Positions 26,448 to 35,263 of a stretch of 64,000 nucleotides of DNA are shown here, piece by piece. Position numbers and translations under genes: made by a program. Within the stretch, counting starts at the first letter, position 1, and each line of letters opens with the position of its first letter. Source of the DNA: Arsenicibacter sp965247375 (lineage in GTDB: Bacteria; Bacteroidota; Bacteroidia; Cytophagales; Spirosomataceae); the NCBI GenBank assembly GCA_965247375.1, contig CBDFHU010000004.1, positions 50,336 through 114,335 on the forward strand, read 5' to 3'. The notes under the pieces were generated by a model, which was not told the origin of the DNA, searched no databases, and saw only the letters and a program-made list of their open reading frames with translations.

Positions 26448-27417
26448 ACATTTTCATATTACGCGAGGTAAATACGTGCCCGTCGTCGCTGATCATAATA
26501 CAGCGGTAAGCCGGGTAGCGGTTAATAAGGGCGAGTCCCGCTTCCTTTCCCATCACCATCAGCGACGTACTGAAGCCGTTTGCCTGTTCGGCGCTCGGGC
26601 CGAACACGGTCACGCTACACAGGCCGGTAGCCGGATAGCCGGTTGCCGGGTTGATGATGTGGGCATAGCGCTTACCGTTAAAAACTACGTATTTTTCATA
26701 GCTCCCGGAGGTAACAACCGCTCCTTCTGTTAACGGTACAACGGCAAACAGGGTATCATGCTGAAACGGATTGGTAATACCGATCTGCCAGTCGGAGCCG
26801 TCGGGTTGTTTGCCCCAGGTACTCATGTCGCCCGAGCCGTTAACGATACCGGCCTGAACGCCTTTGGCCAGCATCATCGCGCGGCACCGGTCAGTAGCAT
26901 AGCCTTCGCCGAGGGCTCCGAAACCGATTTTCATCCCTTTCTGTGTCAGGAAGATAGTTGAGGCCTTTTTGTCCAGTACAATTTTCCGGTAGCCAACCTT
27001 TTCGACCGACTTCCGGATGGCTTCCGGTGTCGGCATGGCGGTCATTGAGCCATCAAATTTCCAGATGCGATCCATGGCCGCAAAGCTGATATCAAACGCG
27101 CCGTTAGTCAGTCTGGACAGCGCAATGGCCCGTTCGGTCAGCGCAAATACCTCGGCGTCCACTTTTACCGGCTTGATACCCGCCTGCCGGTTTACCTCCG
27201 AAATCTGCGTTTCGGGTTTCCAGTCCGAGATCAGGTATTCGATGCGGGTTACCTCCGCAATAACTTCATCAATCCGTTTTTCGGCCGTAAGCGTATCGCG
27301 GTCAACAATAGTAATGTCGAAGCGGCTGCCCATCAGTTTAACGGTCCGCTTCCGCAGCACCTGTGCCTGGGCCGCAGTTGTCAGGAATACCAGCCAGAGA
27401 ACAAAAACATACTTCAT
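26446..27417 (-). CDS. apbE: FAD:protein FMN transferase (ApbE)
   Basis: ApbE cuts FAD and attaches the FMN part covalently to Thr or Ser of exported proteins. The 323-residue protein has a signal peptide (VFVLWLVFLTTAAQAQ) and the family motifs LMGSRFDIT, SDWKPETQISEVNR, the region FGALGEGYATDR in place of GGIAKGYA, NGSGDMSTWG, and HIINPATGYPA. It is convergent with the PepSY/DUF2271 operon, which supplies the likely target. The start is the first Met. A strong terminator of the next gene lies directly upstream. Confidence 0.92.
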   Translation of the reverse strand: MKYVFVLWLVFLTTAAQAQVLRKRTVKLMGSRFDITIVDRDTLTAEKRIDEVIAEVTRIEYLISDWKPETQISEVNRQAGIKPVKVDAEVFALTERAIALSRLTNGAFDISFAAMDRIWKFDGSMTAMPTPEAIRKSVEKVGYRKIVLDKKASTIFLTQKGMKIGFGALGEGYATDRCRAMMLAKGVQAGIVNGSGDMSTWGKQPDGSDWQIGITNPFQHDTLFAVVPLTEGAVVTSGSYEKYVVFNGKRYAHIINPATGYPATGLCSVTVFGPSAEQANGFSTSLMVMGKEAGLALINRYPAYRCIMISDDGHVFTSRNMKM

Positions 27418-27426
27418 ACTACAGGG

Positions 27427-27470
27427 AAAAGCGGGTTTGGCCCGAAACGGTTCAGGCCAAACCCGCTTTT
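27427..27470 (-). terminator. Terminator of the HLHP membrane protein gene
   Basis: AAAAGCGGGTTTGGCC (27427-27442) pairs perfectly with GGCCAAACCCGCTTTT (27455-27470), directly after the stop codon of the minus-strand gene. Confidence 0.85.
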
Positions 27471-29132
27471 TTACAGCAGCGCGTCTTTCACCTGCGTATC
27501 AAACACGCCGGTCAGCACCTTGCCGTTTCGTTTCACCTGCACCCAGATGCGGTAATGGCCTGCACGCGGAAAGGCGTACGGAAATCCGACCATGTTATTC
27601 GCCGTCATGGCGTGACTCATAGCGGGCATACTGCTCATCAGCAGTTTGTTTTTCTCGGCTTCGGGCAACGCCTTCACCTTTGCCACGTACGCATCAATAC
27701 TGTCGCGGAACTGTTTGGCATCGGGATATTTAAACGACCGGGTGGTATCGGCAATGCGGCTCAGCATCGTTTCCTCGGCTGCCATCGAATACGTACCGAC
27801 CGGGTGCAGGTGGATATACACCGTCCCGTCAGAGCGCACAATAGCGGCGTGGCCCTGCATACCCAGATAAGGTTCCAGCGCTGCCGGTTTTCCCGCCTGG
27901 TCAGCCACCGAAAACTTAAGCGTATACAGCTGATTGGCTTCGAGAACCGGCCCTGCCTTATCGTTCCAGAACATGGTTGAGCCGTCCTCAAGTTTTACGC
28001 TGGCCGACGGTTTCCCGCAGGCAACCATGTCATCGTCGAGGTGTAGTTTCCCGATGGCATTTGATTTAACGCCCATTGGTTCGGTCACGAGCCAGCTGTC
28101 GTCGGGATCGGTTTGGGTACGGGCAGCCGCTTGTGCCGCCGATACTTTTACAGACGGAATCTCTACCGTATCCACCATCGTCTCGGCAAAACCACTACGG
28201 TAGACCACATCGGCATAAACCAGATATTTCCCGCCCGGCAGATTCGGCAGTTTGCTTTCGTAATTGAGTGTATCACGCCGGTCGGGGTGCAGGTGCGCGA
28301 AGGCATCAAGGCCGGGCGTCCGGACCAGGAATACGTGCATCAGTTTACCGTGATCAGGCAGGATAAAGCTCACCATCCGGCGGCCGCGTTTTCTGAACTC
28401 GCTGGAATCGATCTGCACCGTCAGCACCGGCTGCGCTTCTCTGACGGCAACGGTCGTGTTGATTTTTGTGCGTTTATACAGCTGGCGGGTCTGATAATTG
28501 TCTGCCCAGCTGTTCCACCAGAAACGGCCACCGGTCAGCATCAGCACCAGCACCAGCCCACCGATACCCATCCCGATCAGCCGTTTCCGGCCCAGCCGGG
28601 CCGGTGCAGCTGCCCCTGGCTTAATAACACTGTCGGCGGCGCTGGCTCCGATGATCGTCACCATCAGAATCACCAGTAACACACCCAGTACGGCCAGTAT
28701 GACACCCGTGCCCGCAGGCATATCGCGTTGCGCCGTTGCGATTGATACAACCGGTGCCACCACCATTTGTTTACCGTCGGGGCCGTCCAGTTCAAGCTGG
28801 ATACTCGATGAACCGGAGTCCATTAACCATACCACGCCTTCGAAACGGCCGGGTGCGCCTTTAACGGGCATGAGTTCGTCGTGGGCCGGGGCACCTTCAT
28901 CGCCCGACCAGAAATAAACCGGCCGCGCCATGATCGACTGCACCCGGCCACTTTCGACGATGACTGTAACCTTTGCGGTTCCCGGCACCACATCCGGGGG
29001 ATTCACGCTGATCAGTACCTGGTACTTACCGGCCTGCTTCTGGACAATCACACCCGAGCTGCCGACGTGTGCCCATACCGCCACCGGCATCAGGCAAATC
29101 AGGAGGAGGAATAGTTTTATGTATGGCTTCAT
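27471..29132 (-). CDS. Membrane-anchored HxHP protein, PmoB-like layout, possibly copper-binding
   Basis: Started at MKPYIKLFLL, the protein is about 553 residues. The signal peptide should be cut after AVWA, leaving His22 as the first mature residue. An extracytosolic beta-rich domain (23-135) is followed by two membrane helices (about 141-163 and 185-206) and a long outer part. That part has two YtkA-like units, one with H261, H266 and AHLHP (280-283), and one with PYLGMQGH and IHLHP (H428, H441, H443). A mature N-terminal His plus HxH motifs is typical of copper sites, and the order signal peptide, beta domain, two helices, beta domain is that of the methane monooxygenase subunit PmoB. Direct homology is not shown. 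The next gene upstream encodes a membrane protein with a PmoC-like ligand pattern. Confidence 0.7.
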   Translation of the reverse strand: MKPYIKLFLLLICLMPVAVWAHVGSSGVIVQKQAGKYQVLISVNPPDVVPGTAKVTVIVESGRVQSIMARPVYFWSGDEGAPAHDELMPVKGAPGRFEGVVWLMDSGSSSIQLELDGPDGKQMVVAPVVSIATAQRDMPAGTGVILAVLGVLLVILMVTIIGASAADSVIKPGAAAPARLGRKRLIGMGIGGLVLVLMLTGGRFWWNSWADNYQTRQLYKRTKINTTVAVREAQPVLTVQIDSSEFRKRGRRMVSFILPDHGKLMHVFLVRTPGLDAFAHLHPDRRDTLNYESKLPNLPGGKYLVYADVVYRSGFAETMVDTVEIPSVKVSAAQAAARTQTDPDDSWLVTEPMGVKSNAIGKLHLDDDMVACGKPSASVKLEDGSTMFWNDKAGPVLEANQLYTLKFSVADQAGKPAALEPYLGMQGHAAIVRSDGTVYIHLHPVGTYSMAAEETMLSRIADTTRSFKYPDAKQFRDSIDAYVAKVKALPEAEKNKLLMSSMPAMSHAMTANNMVGFPYAFPRAGHYRIWVQVKRNGKVLTGVFDTQVKDALL

Positions 29133-29148
29133 TGAATTTATTTTTATG

Positions 29149-29205
29149 AACCACATAAGGCACATAGAGCACAAAAGAGAATTAAAATGATTCCTTACGT
29201 GGCTA
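29149..29205. repeat. Second copy of the 'CACATAG' palindromic repeat
   Basis: ACCACATAAGG faces CCTTACGTGGC, and the left arm continues CACATAGAGCAC, closely matching the repeat at 22001-22069. It lies between two minus-strand genes, just upstream of the start codon at 29132. Confidence 0.5.
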
Positions 29206-29220
29206 TCCGGTAAGAACAGA

Positions 29221-30432
29221 TCAGCGTTGTACCCGCTTCATCCAGTTGCCCCACCACAGACCGATCCGCGCCGAAACGGCGGCGTAGACCACGGCCAAGC
29301 CAAGGCCTTGTAGAAACACCGGCAATGTGTCTTCGTCATTGGGGTAAAATTTATAGCGGTACTCCCAGGTCGGATCGTTGCCGTAGTACCACGACGTAGC
29401 CAGGAAAAAGCGGTTACGCGCCAGCGGCGACTCCAGCAGGAAGGTGCCCATCGGCCACTGTACAGCGGCCAGGACCGCCACAAACAAAACCGCTGCAATC
29501 AGGGCCAGCAACCAGTCGTTCATCTTACCGCTGTAGCGGTGCATCAGTGTATCAAGCAAAAACCCGGGAATGATCAGCAACTGCGGAAACACAAACGCCT
29601 GATAATGGGTGATCGGATTCATGACCGGCCCCAGTTTCGGTGTCGCCGGAAAAAAGGGCAGAATCCAGCTTGGAATCAGCATGGCCAGCATATAGACCGC
29701 CGTAATCGTCGTAAGCGGATAACGCAGCAGCGACGCCCGGCCAACCGCCAGCAGATAAACCGGGAAGAAAATAGCAGCCGTCTTGTAATACGACGAGCTG
29801 TGGGCATCATAACGCCCCATCTGCTCCGACAGCAGTGTAAATAACACCGCCAGCAGCAAACCGGCGGAAATACCGAACAATACCTTCAGGCGCTGTGCCT
29901 GCTGTTGCTGCGCGGCGGTTTCGGGTGCACGGTCACGGAATTTGTTCTGAACGGCCAGTACCCCGATCATCGCCCCGAACTGCACAAACATCATTCCCAG
30001 CACCAGCACCGTATGCGGCGGCGTCAGAATCTGGACATCCAGCCCGTAGGTATTGTGCCACCAGTCGTCGAACGGAGCCGATGTAAGCATGGCAATGGCG
30101 CCCCAAACGCAGTAGAGCGCCCCCAGCGAGCCGTAAAAAATACCCCAGAAACGTACCGAACCGGCCCGCTCCGGATGGTTCCGCCGCAAGGTAAGATCCA
30201 GTATTTTGTAACCGGAAAAAAGGCCGGACACAATCGCACCGACATAGATCAACAGGTGCGGGGGCGACAGCAGGCCGTCGCGGCCGATACTGGTGTGCCA
30301 CATGATGTCCCAGAGTAAGCCCCAGACAATGCAGAGCGAGGAAAACACGACAGCATAGACATAGGTTGGGATAGTGGCTTCGGCAGGCCTGCTTCCATCC
30401 ATATGCATGGAAAAAGGTATTGCAGGATTCAT
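29221..30432 (-). CDS. Polytopic membrane protein with duplicated D-x3-H...PPH motif
   Basis: An integral membrane protein of 403 residues with about nine hydrophobic segments. I do not recognise a named family. It has an internal duplication: WDIMWHTSIGRD-GLLSPPH (D42, H46, D52, H59) and FDDWWHNTYGLDVQILTPPH (D122, H126, D132, H140). The first copy has the spacing D-x3-H-x12-H, which is that of the Asp156/His160/His173 metal site of the methane monooxygenase subunit PmoC. The motifs start in or next to membrane helices, as in that protein. Its partner gene at 27471 has a PmoB-like layout, so a copper or other metal membrane enzyme or transporter is possible. This is inference from pattern only. 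Confidence 0.65.
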   Translation of the reverse strand: MNPAIPFSMHMDGSRPAEATIPTYVYAVVFSSLCIVWGLLWDIMWHTSIGRDGLLSPPHLLIYVGAIVSGLFSGYKILDLTLRRNHPERAGSVRFWGIFYGSLGALYCVWGAIAMLTSAPFDDWWHNTYGLDVQILTPPHTVLVLGMMFVQFGAMIGVLAVQNKFRDRAPETAAQQQQAQRLKVLFGISAGLLLAVLFTLLSEQMGRYDAHSSSYYKTAAIFFPVYLLAVGRASLLRYPLTTITAVYMLAMLIPSWILPFFPATPKLGPVMNPITHYQAFVFPQLLIIPGFLLDTLMHRYSGKMNDWLLALIAAVLFVAVLAAVQWPMGTFLLESPLARNRFFLATSWYYGNDPTWEYRYKFYPNDEDTLPVFLQGLGLAVVYAAVSARIGLWWGNWMKRVQR

Positions 30433-30599
30433 AATAGGTATTGTCGGATTGAGATGTTACATGAACGAATAAAACTACTAAAACTTAAGACGATCTGCAC
30501 TATGCAGTAACAATGAGTGACAAAATTGTATTTAATCCTTCATTACTAACCTTCATATACCAAATCCCGTTAGTTTCGTACTACTTCTATACACACGTT

Positions 30600-33314
30600 A
30601 TGACAACTAATGCTTCCGATCCCCCTATGCTGCCGCATCAGATTCCGGCAGATGATTTACCCGCCCGATACAAGGTCGACCTGCACAGCGGGTTGACTGA
30701 CGCTGAGGCCAAACAGCGTTTTGATAAACATGGCCCGAATGCGCTTCAGGAAGCTAAACGGGAGTCAGCTTTTCAGATCGCCGTCCGGCAGTTCAACAGC
30801 GTCATTGTCTGGATTCTGGCTGCCGCCGCCATCATCTCATTCGTTCTGGAGGATACGGTTGAAGGCTGGGCCATCATTGCCGTGGTGCTGATTAACGCCA
30901 TCACCGGCTTTGTGCTCGAATGGAACGCGCAGCAGTCGATGGAAGCGCTCCGGCAGATGGATACGGCCCCCGCCCGCGTATTACGCAACGGCCGGGTCCG
31001 CGAAATTTCGTCTGAAGAGCTGACCATCGGCGACATACTGATTGTCGAAGCCGGAGACGTGGTTGCCGCCGACGCCAATCTGTTCGACGTTAACCAGCTC
31101 GAGGTAAACGAATCGTCGCTGACCGGCGAATCGCTGCCGGTGGCGAAGCAAACCGGTACGCCGGAGGCCGATGCCCCGCTGGGCGATCAGCATAACCGGT
31201 TGTTTAAAGGTACAGCCGTCACCGCCGGAAATGGCCGGGCCGTTGTTACCGACATCGGACAGGATACCGAACTGGGAAAAATTGCGACGATGGTTGAGGA
31301 GGCCGAACGGACCGCCACCCCGCTCGAAGAAAAGCTGGATTCGCTGGCACGGGTCCTGATCTGGGTTACCCTCGGGCTGGCTGTTCTGTTTCTGGGTGTA
31401 GGCCTGATCAGGGGCGAAGAAACCGAATCGCTCATTAAAACCTCGGTGGCGCTGGCCATTGCTGCCATTCCCGAAGGTATGTCGGTGGTGTCGACCATTG
31501 CGCTGGCTTATGGCATGCTCCGGCTGGCCCGTAAAAAGGTAATCGTAAAACGGCTGTCGGCGGTAGAAACGCTGGGCAGTACCAACGTGATTTTTACGGA
31601 TAAAACCGGCACCCTGACCCAGAACCGGATTGAGGTGCACGCGATCCAGACCACGGAAGGGTATGTTGAAGTACAGATTGATGCATCGGCAAAAAAACTG
31701 GATGTGGTTACCGGCGATCCGCAGCTGACCGCAACAGAAGCCAGCCAGTTCCTGATGCTGACCGGCGTGCTGTGCAACAACGCAGACTACGACACCGATC
31801 AGGAGGAAGCCAGGGAAATCGGCGATCCGGTTGAGGTAGCCCTGCTGAAATGGGCTTACAGCGCCGGTAAGGATATTGACAAACTCAAAAGCCAGCTGCC
31901 ACGGCTGGCCGAAAAGGCGTTCAGCTCCGATACCCGCATCATGGGAACACTGCACGAAGTAAAGGACGGGAAACTGGCCGGTCTGCCGGTCATCAACGGG
32001 AAGTACGTGGTGGCCGTAAAAGGAGCGATTGAGGAAGTGATGGAACGCTGCACCGGGCTTGATGAAGCCACCCGCCGCCAGCAGCAGGAAGTATCGGAGC
32101 AGATGGCCGCCGACGGACTGCGGACGCTGGGCTTTGCCTGGCGCATCACCGATGAAAAACCGGGCGATGATTTTGACGGAAGCGACCTGACCTACCTTGG
32201 CCTGATCGGTTTCCTTGACCCGCCCCGCACCGAAGTGACACCAGCCCTGCAGGAATGCCGCAAAGCGGGCATCAAGGTTATTATGGTTACCGGCGATCAC
32301 CCGGCCACGGCCCTGACCATTGCCAGGCAGGTAAAGCTCATTGAGGATAACGAAACACTGGTTCTCACGGGTAAAGACCTGAAACCGCTCGAAGAACTGT
32401 CGGATGCCGATAAGGCACGTCTGATGGAAAGCCGCGTATTTGCCCGCGTAAATCCCGCCCAGAAGCTCGACATGATTGACCTCTACCAGCAGCACGGCGA
32501 TATCGTCGGGATGACGGGCGATGGTGTCAATGATGCACCGGCGCTCAAAAAATCCGATATCGGCATTGCGATGGGGCTGCGGGGTACGCAGGTGGCCGCC
32601 GAAACCGCCGACATGATCCTGAAAGACGATTCGTTTGCGTCGATTGTGAAAGCCATCGGGCAGGGCCGGGTTATTTTCGAGAACATCCGCAAATTTGTGC
32701 TATTCCTGCTGTCGTGTAATCTGAGCGAAATCTTTGTGGTAACATTTGCCGGTTTTCTGAACGTCGGTAATCCGCTGCTACCGCTCCAGATTCTGTTTAT
32801 TAATATTGTCACCGACGTGTTTCCGGCCCTGGCGCTGGGTGTCGGCCGCGAAAACCGGCAGCTCATGCACGAACCGCCCCGCGACCCGAAACAGCCGATC
32901 CTGATTGCGGCCGACTGGCGGCTGGTAGTTGCCTATGCGCTTGCCATGACAGCTTCGGTGCTCGGTATGTTCTGGATCGGTATTCACGAACTGGGCTTTA
33001 CGCAGGCCGAAGCCAATACCGTTACGTTCTACAGCCTGTCGGTGGCGCAGCTCTTTCACGTGTTTAACCTGTATTCCGGCGATGTAACAGTCAGCCGGCT
33101 GTTTAAGAACGAAATCACCCGGAATGGCTATATCTGGGGAGCAATTCTGCTTTGTACAGGTATCTTGTTTCTGACTTATTTTGTGCCGTTCCTCCGCGAG
33201 GTGCTCTCGATTCAGGAGCTCAGCGCGGCCCCGCTGGAGCTGATTCTGGCCGCCGGGCTTTTGCCGGTGGTGCTGATTCAAATCCTGCGGAAAGTCACCG
33301 GCTGGGGTCATTAA
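30600..33314 (+). CDS. P-type cation-transporting ATPase (calcium/P2 type)
   Basis: A 904-residue P2-type ATPase. The N-terminal cation-ATPase domain, the actuator TGES (SSLTGESLPV), the PEGM motif in helix M4 (AAIPEGMSVVSTIALAYG), the phosphorylated Asp in FTDKTGTLTQN near residue 333, MVTGDHPATA and the hinge GDGVNDAPALKKSDIG are all present, followed by the C-terminal membrane half with SCNLSEI. These features fit Ca2+ or Mn2+ pumps of the SERCA/PMR1 group, not copper pumps; no CxxC domain or CPC motif exists, so it is not CcoI. I start at MTTNASDP; an upstream Met at 30513 would add 29 odd residues. Confidence 0.9.
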   Translation: MTTNASDPPMLPHQIPADDLPARYKVDLHSGLTDAEAKQRFDKHGPNALQEAKRESAFQIAVRQFNSVIVWILAAAAIISFVLEDTVEGWAIIAVVLINAITGFVLEWNAQQSMEALRQMDTAPARVLRNGRVREISSEELTIGDILIVEAGDVVAADANLFDVNQLEVNESSLTGESLPVAKQTGTPEADAPLGDQHNRLFKGTAVTAGNGRAVVTDIGQDTELGKIATMVEEAERTATPLEEKLDSLARVLIWVTLGLAVLFLGVGLIRGEETESLIKTSVALAIAAIPEGMSVVSTIALAYGMLRLARKKVIVKRLSAVETLGSTNVIFTDKTGTLTQNRIEVHAIQTTEGYVEVQIDASAKKLDVVTGDPQLTATEASQFLMLTGVLCNNADYDTDQEEAREIGDPVEVALLKWAYSAGKDIDKLKSQLPRLAEKAFSSDTRIMGTLHEVKDGKLAGLPVINGKYVVAVKGAIEEVMERCTGLDEATRRQQQEVSEQMAADGLRTLGFAWRITDEKPGDDFDGSDLTYLGLIGFLDPPRTEVTPALQECRKAGIKVIMVTGDHPATALTIARQVKLIEDNETLVLTGKDLKPLEELSDADKARLMESRVFARVNPAQKLDMIDLYQQHGDIVGMTGDGVNDAPALKKSDIGIAMGLRGTQVAAETADMILKDDSFASIVKAIGQGRVIFENIRKFVLFLLSCNLSEIFVVTFAGFLNVGNPLLPLQILFINIVTDVFPALALGVGRENRQLMHEPPRDPKQPILIAADWRLVVAYALAMTASVLGMFWIGIHELGFTQAEANTVTFYSLSVAQLFHVFNLYSGDVTVSRLFKNEITRNGYIWGAILLCTGILFLTYFVPFLREVLSIQELSAAPLELILAAGLLPVVLIQILRKVTGWGH

Positions 33315-33578
33315 TTACCCGTTTTTGCCGCCGCCCGACCGCCCTGGTTTCGTCCATTGAGAAGCTGAGTCTGTCGGGCGGATGGCCGTTTTCATCGATT
33401 TTTCCCTGCCCTTCGTTAAACAACAGGGACATTCCTGCTGTCTAACTTTTTGTTCAACCACTGAAAAAGCCACATTATCCCAACAGAAGGACAGGAAAAT
33501 AAGAATCCAAAACCTTCATATAAGCCTTTCAGTTTGAACAGAAACCGTAAGAAAGTCAGCACTTAAACGAAAAAGAAG

Positions 33579-34091
33579 ATGAAAACGATTCGCAATTTAT
33601 TCATACTCACACTGGCCTTTGTATTGACATTCGACGCTTCGCTTTTTGCCCAGCGGCGTAAATGGAGCCCGCAGGCCAAGGGCACAGCAATCGGCGCGGC
33701 AGCCGGTGGAGCAGCCGGTGCTATTATTAATAAACGGAACCGCGTAGTAGGCGGGGTTATTGGTGGTGTAGTAGGCGGTGCGGCCGGATACGCCATCGGT
33801 AAACATCAGGATAATAAGAACAAAGCCCGCGCCCGGGCAGCAGCCGAACGTGCCGCAGCGGAGCGCGCGGCGGCAGAGCGGGCAGCACTTGCCAAAGCAG
33901 AAGCTGCTAAAAAGCCGTTACCGGCAACACCGGCCAACGCAGCGGTCAATGCAGCAGCGCAGGCACCGGTCTACAGCGCCGTGGCTGCTCCGGCAGCCTA
34001 TGTCAATACGGCAGTTTACCTGCCCAATAACACCGTCGGCGATCAGTCGGCACCTTACGGCTCGTCGGAATACCGGCGGAAAAGCTGGTAA
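33579..34091 (+). CDS. Glycine-zipper surface protein
   Basis: A 170-residue exported protein with a signal peptide (NLFILTLAFVLTFDASLFAQ). A glycine-zipper segment follows (GTAIGAAAGGAAGAIINKR, VVGGVIGGVVGGAAGYAIGK), then an Ala/Arg/Glu repeat (AAAERAAAERAAAERAA) and a low-complexity Ala/Pro tail. Such proteins insert in or span the outer membrane. No partner is evident. The 264 nt before it are noncoding and hold only a near-match -7 box (TAACTTTT). Confidence 0.75.
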   Translation: MKTIRNLFILTLAFVLTFDASLFAQRRKWSPQAKGTAIGAAAGGAAGAIINKRNRVVGGVIGGVVGGAAGYAIGKHQDNKNKARARAAAERAAAERAAAERAALAKAEAAKKPLPATPANAAVNAAAQAPVYSAVAAPAAYVNTAVYLPNNTVGDQSAPYGSSEYRRKSW

Positions 34092-34154
34092 TCAGACAGG
34101 TGTCCGGCAAGGTGCCGGATGCCGTTTTTCATCATTCACCAAAAGCTCAACATC

Positions 34155-34610
34155 ATGAAATCATTTCTTTGGCTCGTTTTCGCAACAGCCCTCCTAACGT
34201 CGTGCTCGAAATCGGGCGATTCTGTCAATGTAACAGATCTGAATCAGCAGTTTATTTCGGCATGGAATAACAAAGAACCGGATAAGATTATCGGTTTTCT
34301 GGCCGAAGACGTACAGTTTGTACAGGGCAACGCCCATTATAAAGGCAAATCCGAAGTTGGCAGCAAATGGGTACGCGAAACCCTGCCGACGCTCAACGAT
34401 CTGAAAACAAACGTGATCAGCTCAACCGTCGATGAGAAGACCGCCTACGAAGCCGGGACATTCTCGGTTGACGTGCTGCCCGAAACGCCCGATCAGCCGC
34501 ACGGCATCGGCGAAGGCAATTTTATTCTGCTCTGGAAAAAAGGAGACGACAATACCTGGAAGCTCAGTTATGCGCAGCTGGAAGACTTACCGGTTCAGGT
34601 GAAACGATAA
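34155..34610 (+). CDS. Lipoprotein with SnoaL/DUF4440-like fold
   Basis: Started at MKSFLWLVFATALLTSC, the protein has a clear lipobox with Cys17 and about 151 residues. The mature part begins with a helix (LNQQFISAWNNKEPDKIIGFL), then AEDVQFVQGNAHYKGKSEV, a pattern of NTF2-like SnoaL/DUF4440 proteins, and ends with WKLSYAQLEDLPV. Such domains bind small ligands or are ketosteroid-isomerase-like; no substrate can be named. It ends at a strong terminator and follows the glycine-zipper gene. Confidence 0.78.
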   Translation: MKSFLWLVFATALLTSCSKSGDSVNVTDLNQQFISAWNNKEPDKIIGFLAEDVQFVQGNAHYKGKSEVGSKWVRETLPTLNDLKTNVISSTVDEKTAYEAGTFSVDVLPETPDQPHGIGEGNFILLWKKGDDNTWKLSYAQLEDLPVQVKR

Positions 34611-34641
34611 AAAAGAGCCGGTGCAATGCTCCGGCTCTTTT
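34611..34641 (+). terminator. Terminator after the NTF2-like lipoprotein
   Basis: AAAAGAGCCGG (34611-34621) pairs with CCGGCTCTTTT (34631-34641). The 249 nt that follow hold no gene I can support. Confidence 0.85.
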
Positions 34642-34890
34642 CACCTAACCTATGAGATGAGAAATTATAGTTTATGTCTTTTCAGTAAGTTCTCTGCAAA
34701 AGTAAGGCTATCCGGAGCCCTGTTTTAGCGCATAAGTACGCGATCATAAAATTCGGTGTTTTTCGGGGAAGCCTGGTACGTAGAACTACGCATTCCGCTC
34801 GGGAAAATTACGGCATTTCTTCATATAACGTACCAACCGGCCCAATTATGCCACATATTTGAAGAAACTACGACTTAATCCCTCAATACA

Positions 34891-35253
34891 GTGAAAGACA
34901 TAAAAGAGCCATTCCCGTTTGATCGCGCCGGCCGGCAATTTAAAGTACATGAGGTCCGCCCCCGCATTGATCAGTATCAGAAAGAATTTCCGGACCCAGC
35001 CACCCGTATCAATGCTGAAGCCTTCAGTAAGGCCATGTTTGACCAGATTTTCAGCAATGACGACTGCAAGGGCATCCGTATTTACTACGGCCGGAATGAC
35101 GGTAAGCCAAGCCTGATTCTGGTAGGTATTGATAAACATGGTAATGACATCCATCGTCTGTCGCATAGCCTGAAAGACATGCCCGGCGATGACGATTCCG
35201 GTACTTACGGCGATGGGATGCCATGCCCCACACATTGTTCTGGAGGTCAATAA
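34891..35253 (+). CDS. Hypothetical soluble protein
   Basis: A 120-residue frame with a GTG start (MKDIKEPFPFDRAGRQF). The centre reads GIRIYYGRNDGKPSLILVGID, a beta-strand pattern, and the C terminus has a Cys/Gly-rich tail MPCPTHCSGGQ that could bind metal. No signal peptide or known family. It stands 10 nt before a membrane protein gene on the same strand, so the two probably form one unit. Confidence 0.65.
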   Translation: MKDIKEPFPFDRAGRQFKVHEVRPRIDQYQKEFPDPATRINAEAFSKAMFDQIFSNDDCKGIRIYYGRNDGKPSLILVGIDKHGNDIHRLSHSLKDMPGDDDSGTYGDGMPCPTHCSGGQ

Positions 35254-35263
35254 TTAACCGTTT

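Noticed and set aside
30981..32495. A 504-codon open frame on the minus strand opposite the cation ATPase
   Set aside because: The plus strand has a complete P-type ATPase with all motifs. The antisense frame has no family features and arises from codon bias in GC-rich coding sequence.
30600..33314. The ATPase as CcoI, the copper pump of the cbb3 oxidase
   Set aside because: It has PEGM in the membrane site and no CPC motif or N-terminal CxxC, so it belongs to the calcium-type group.
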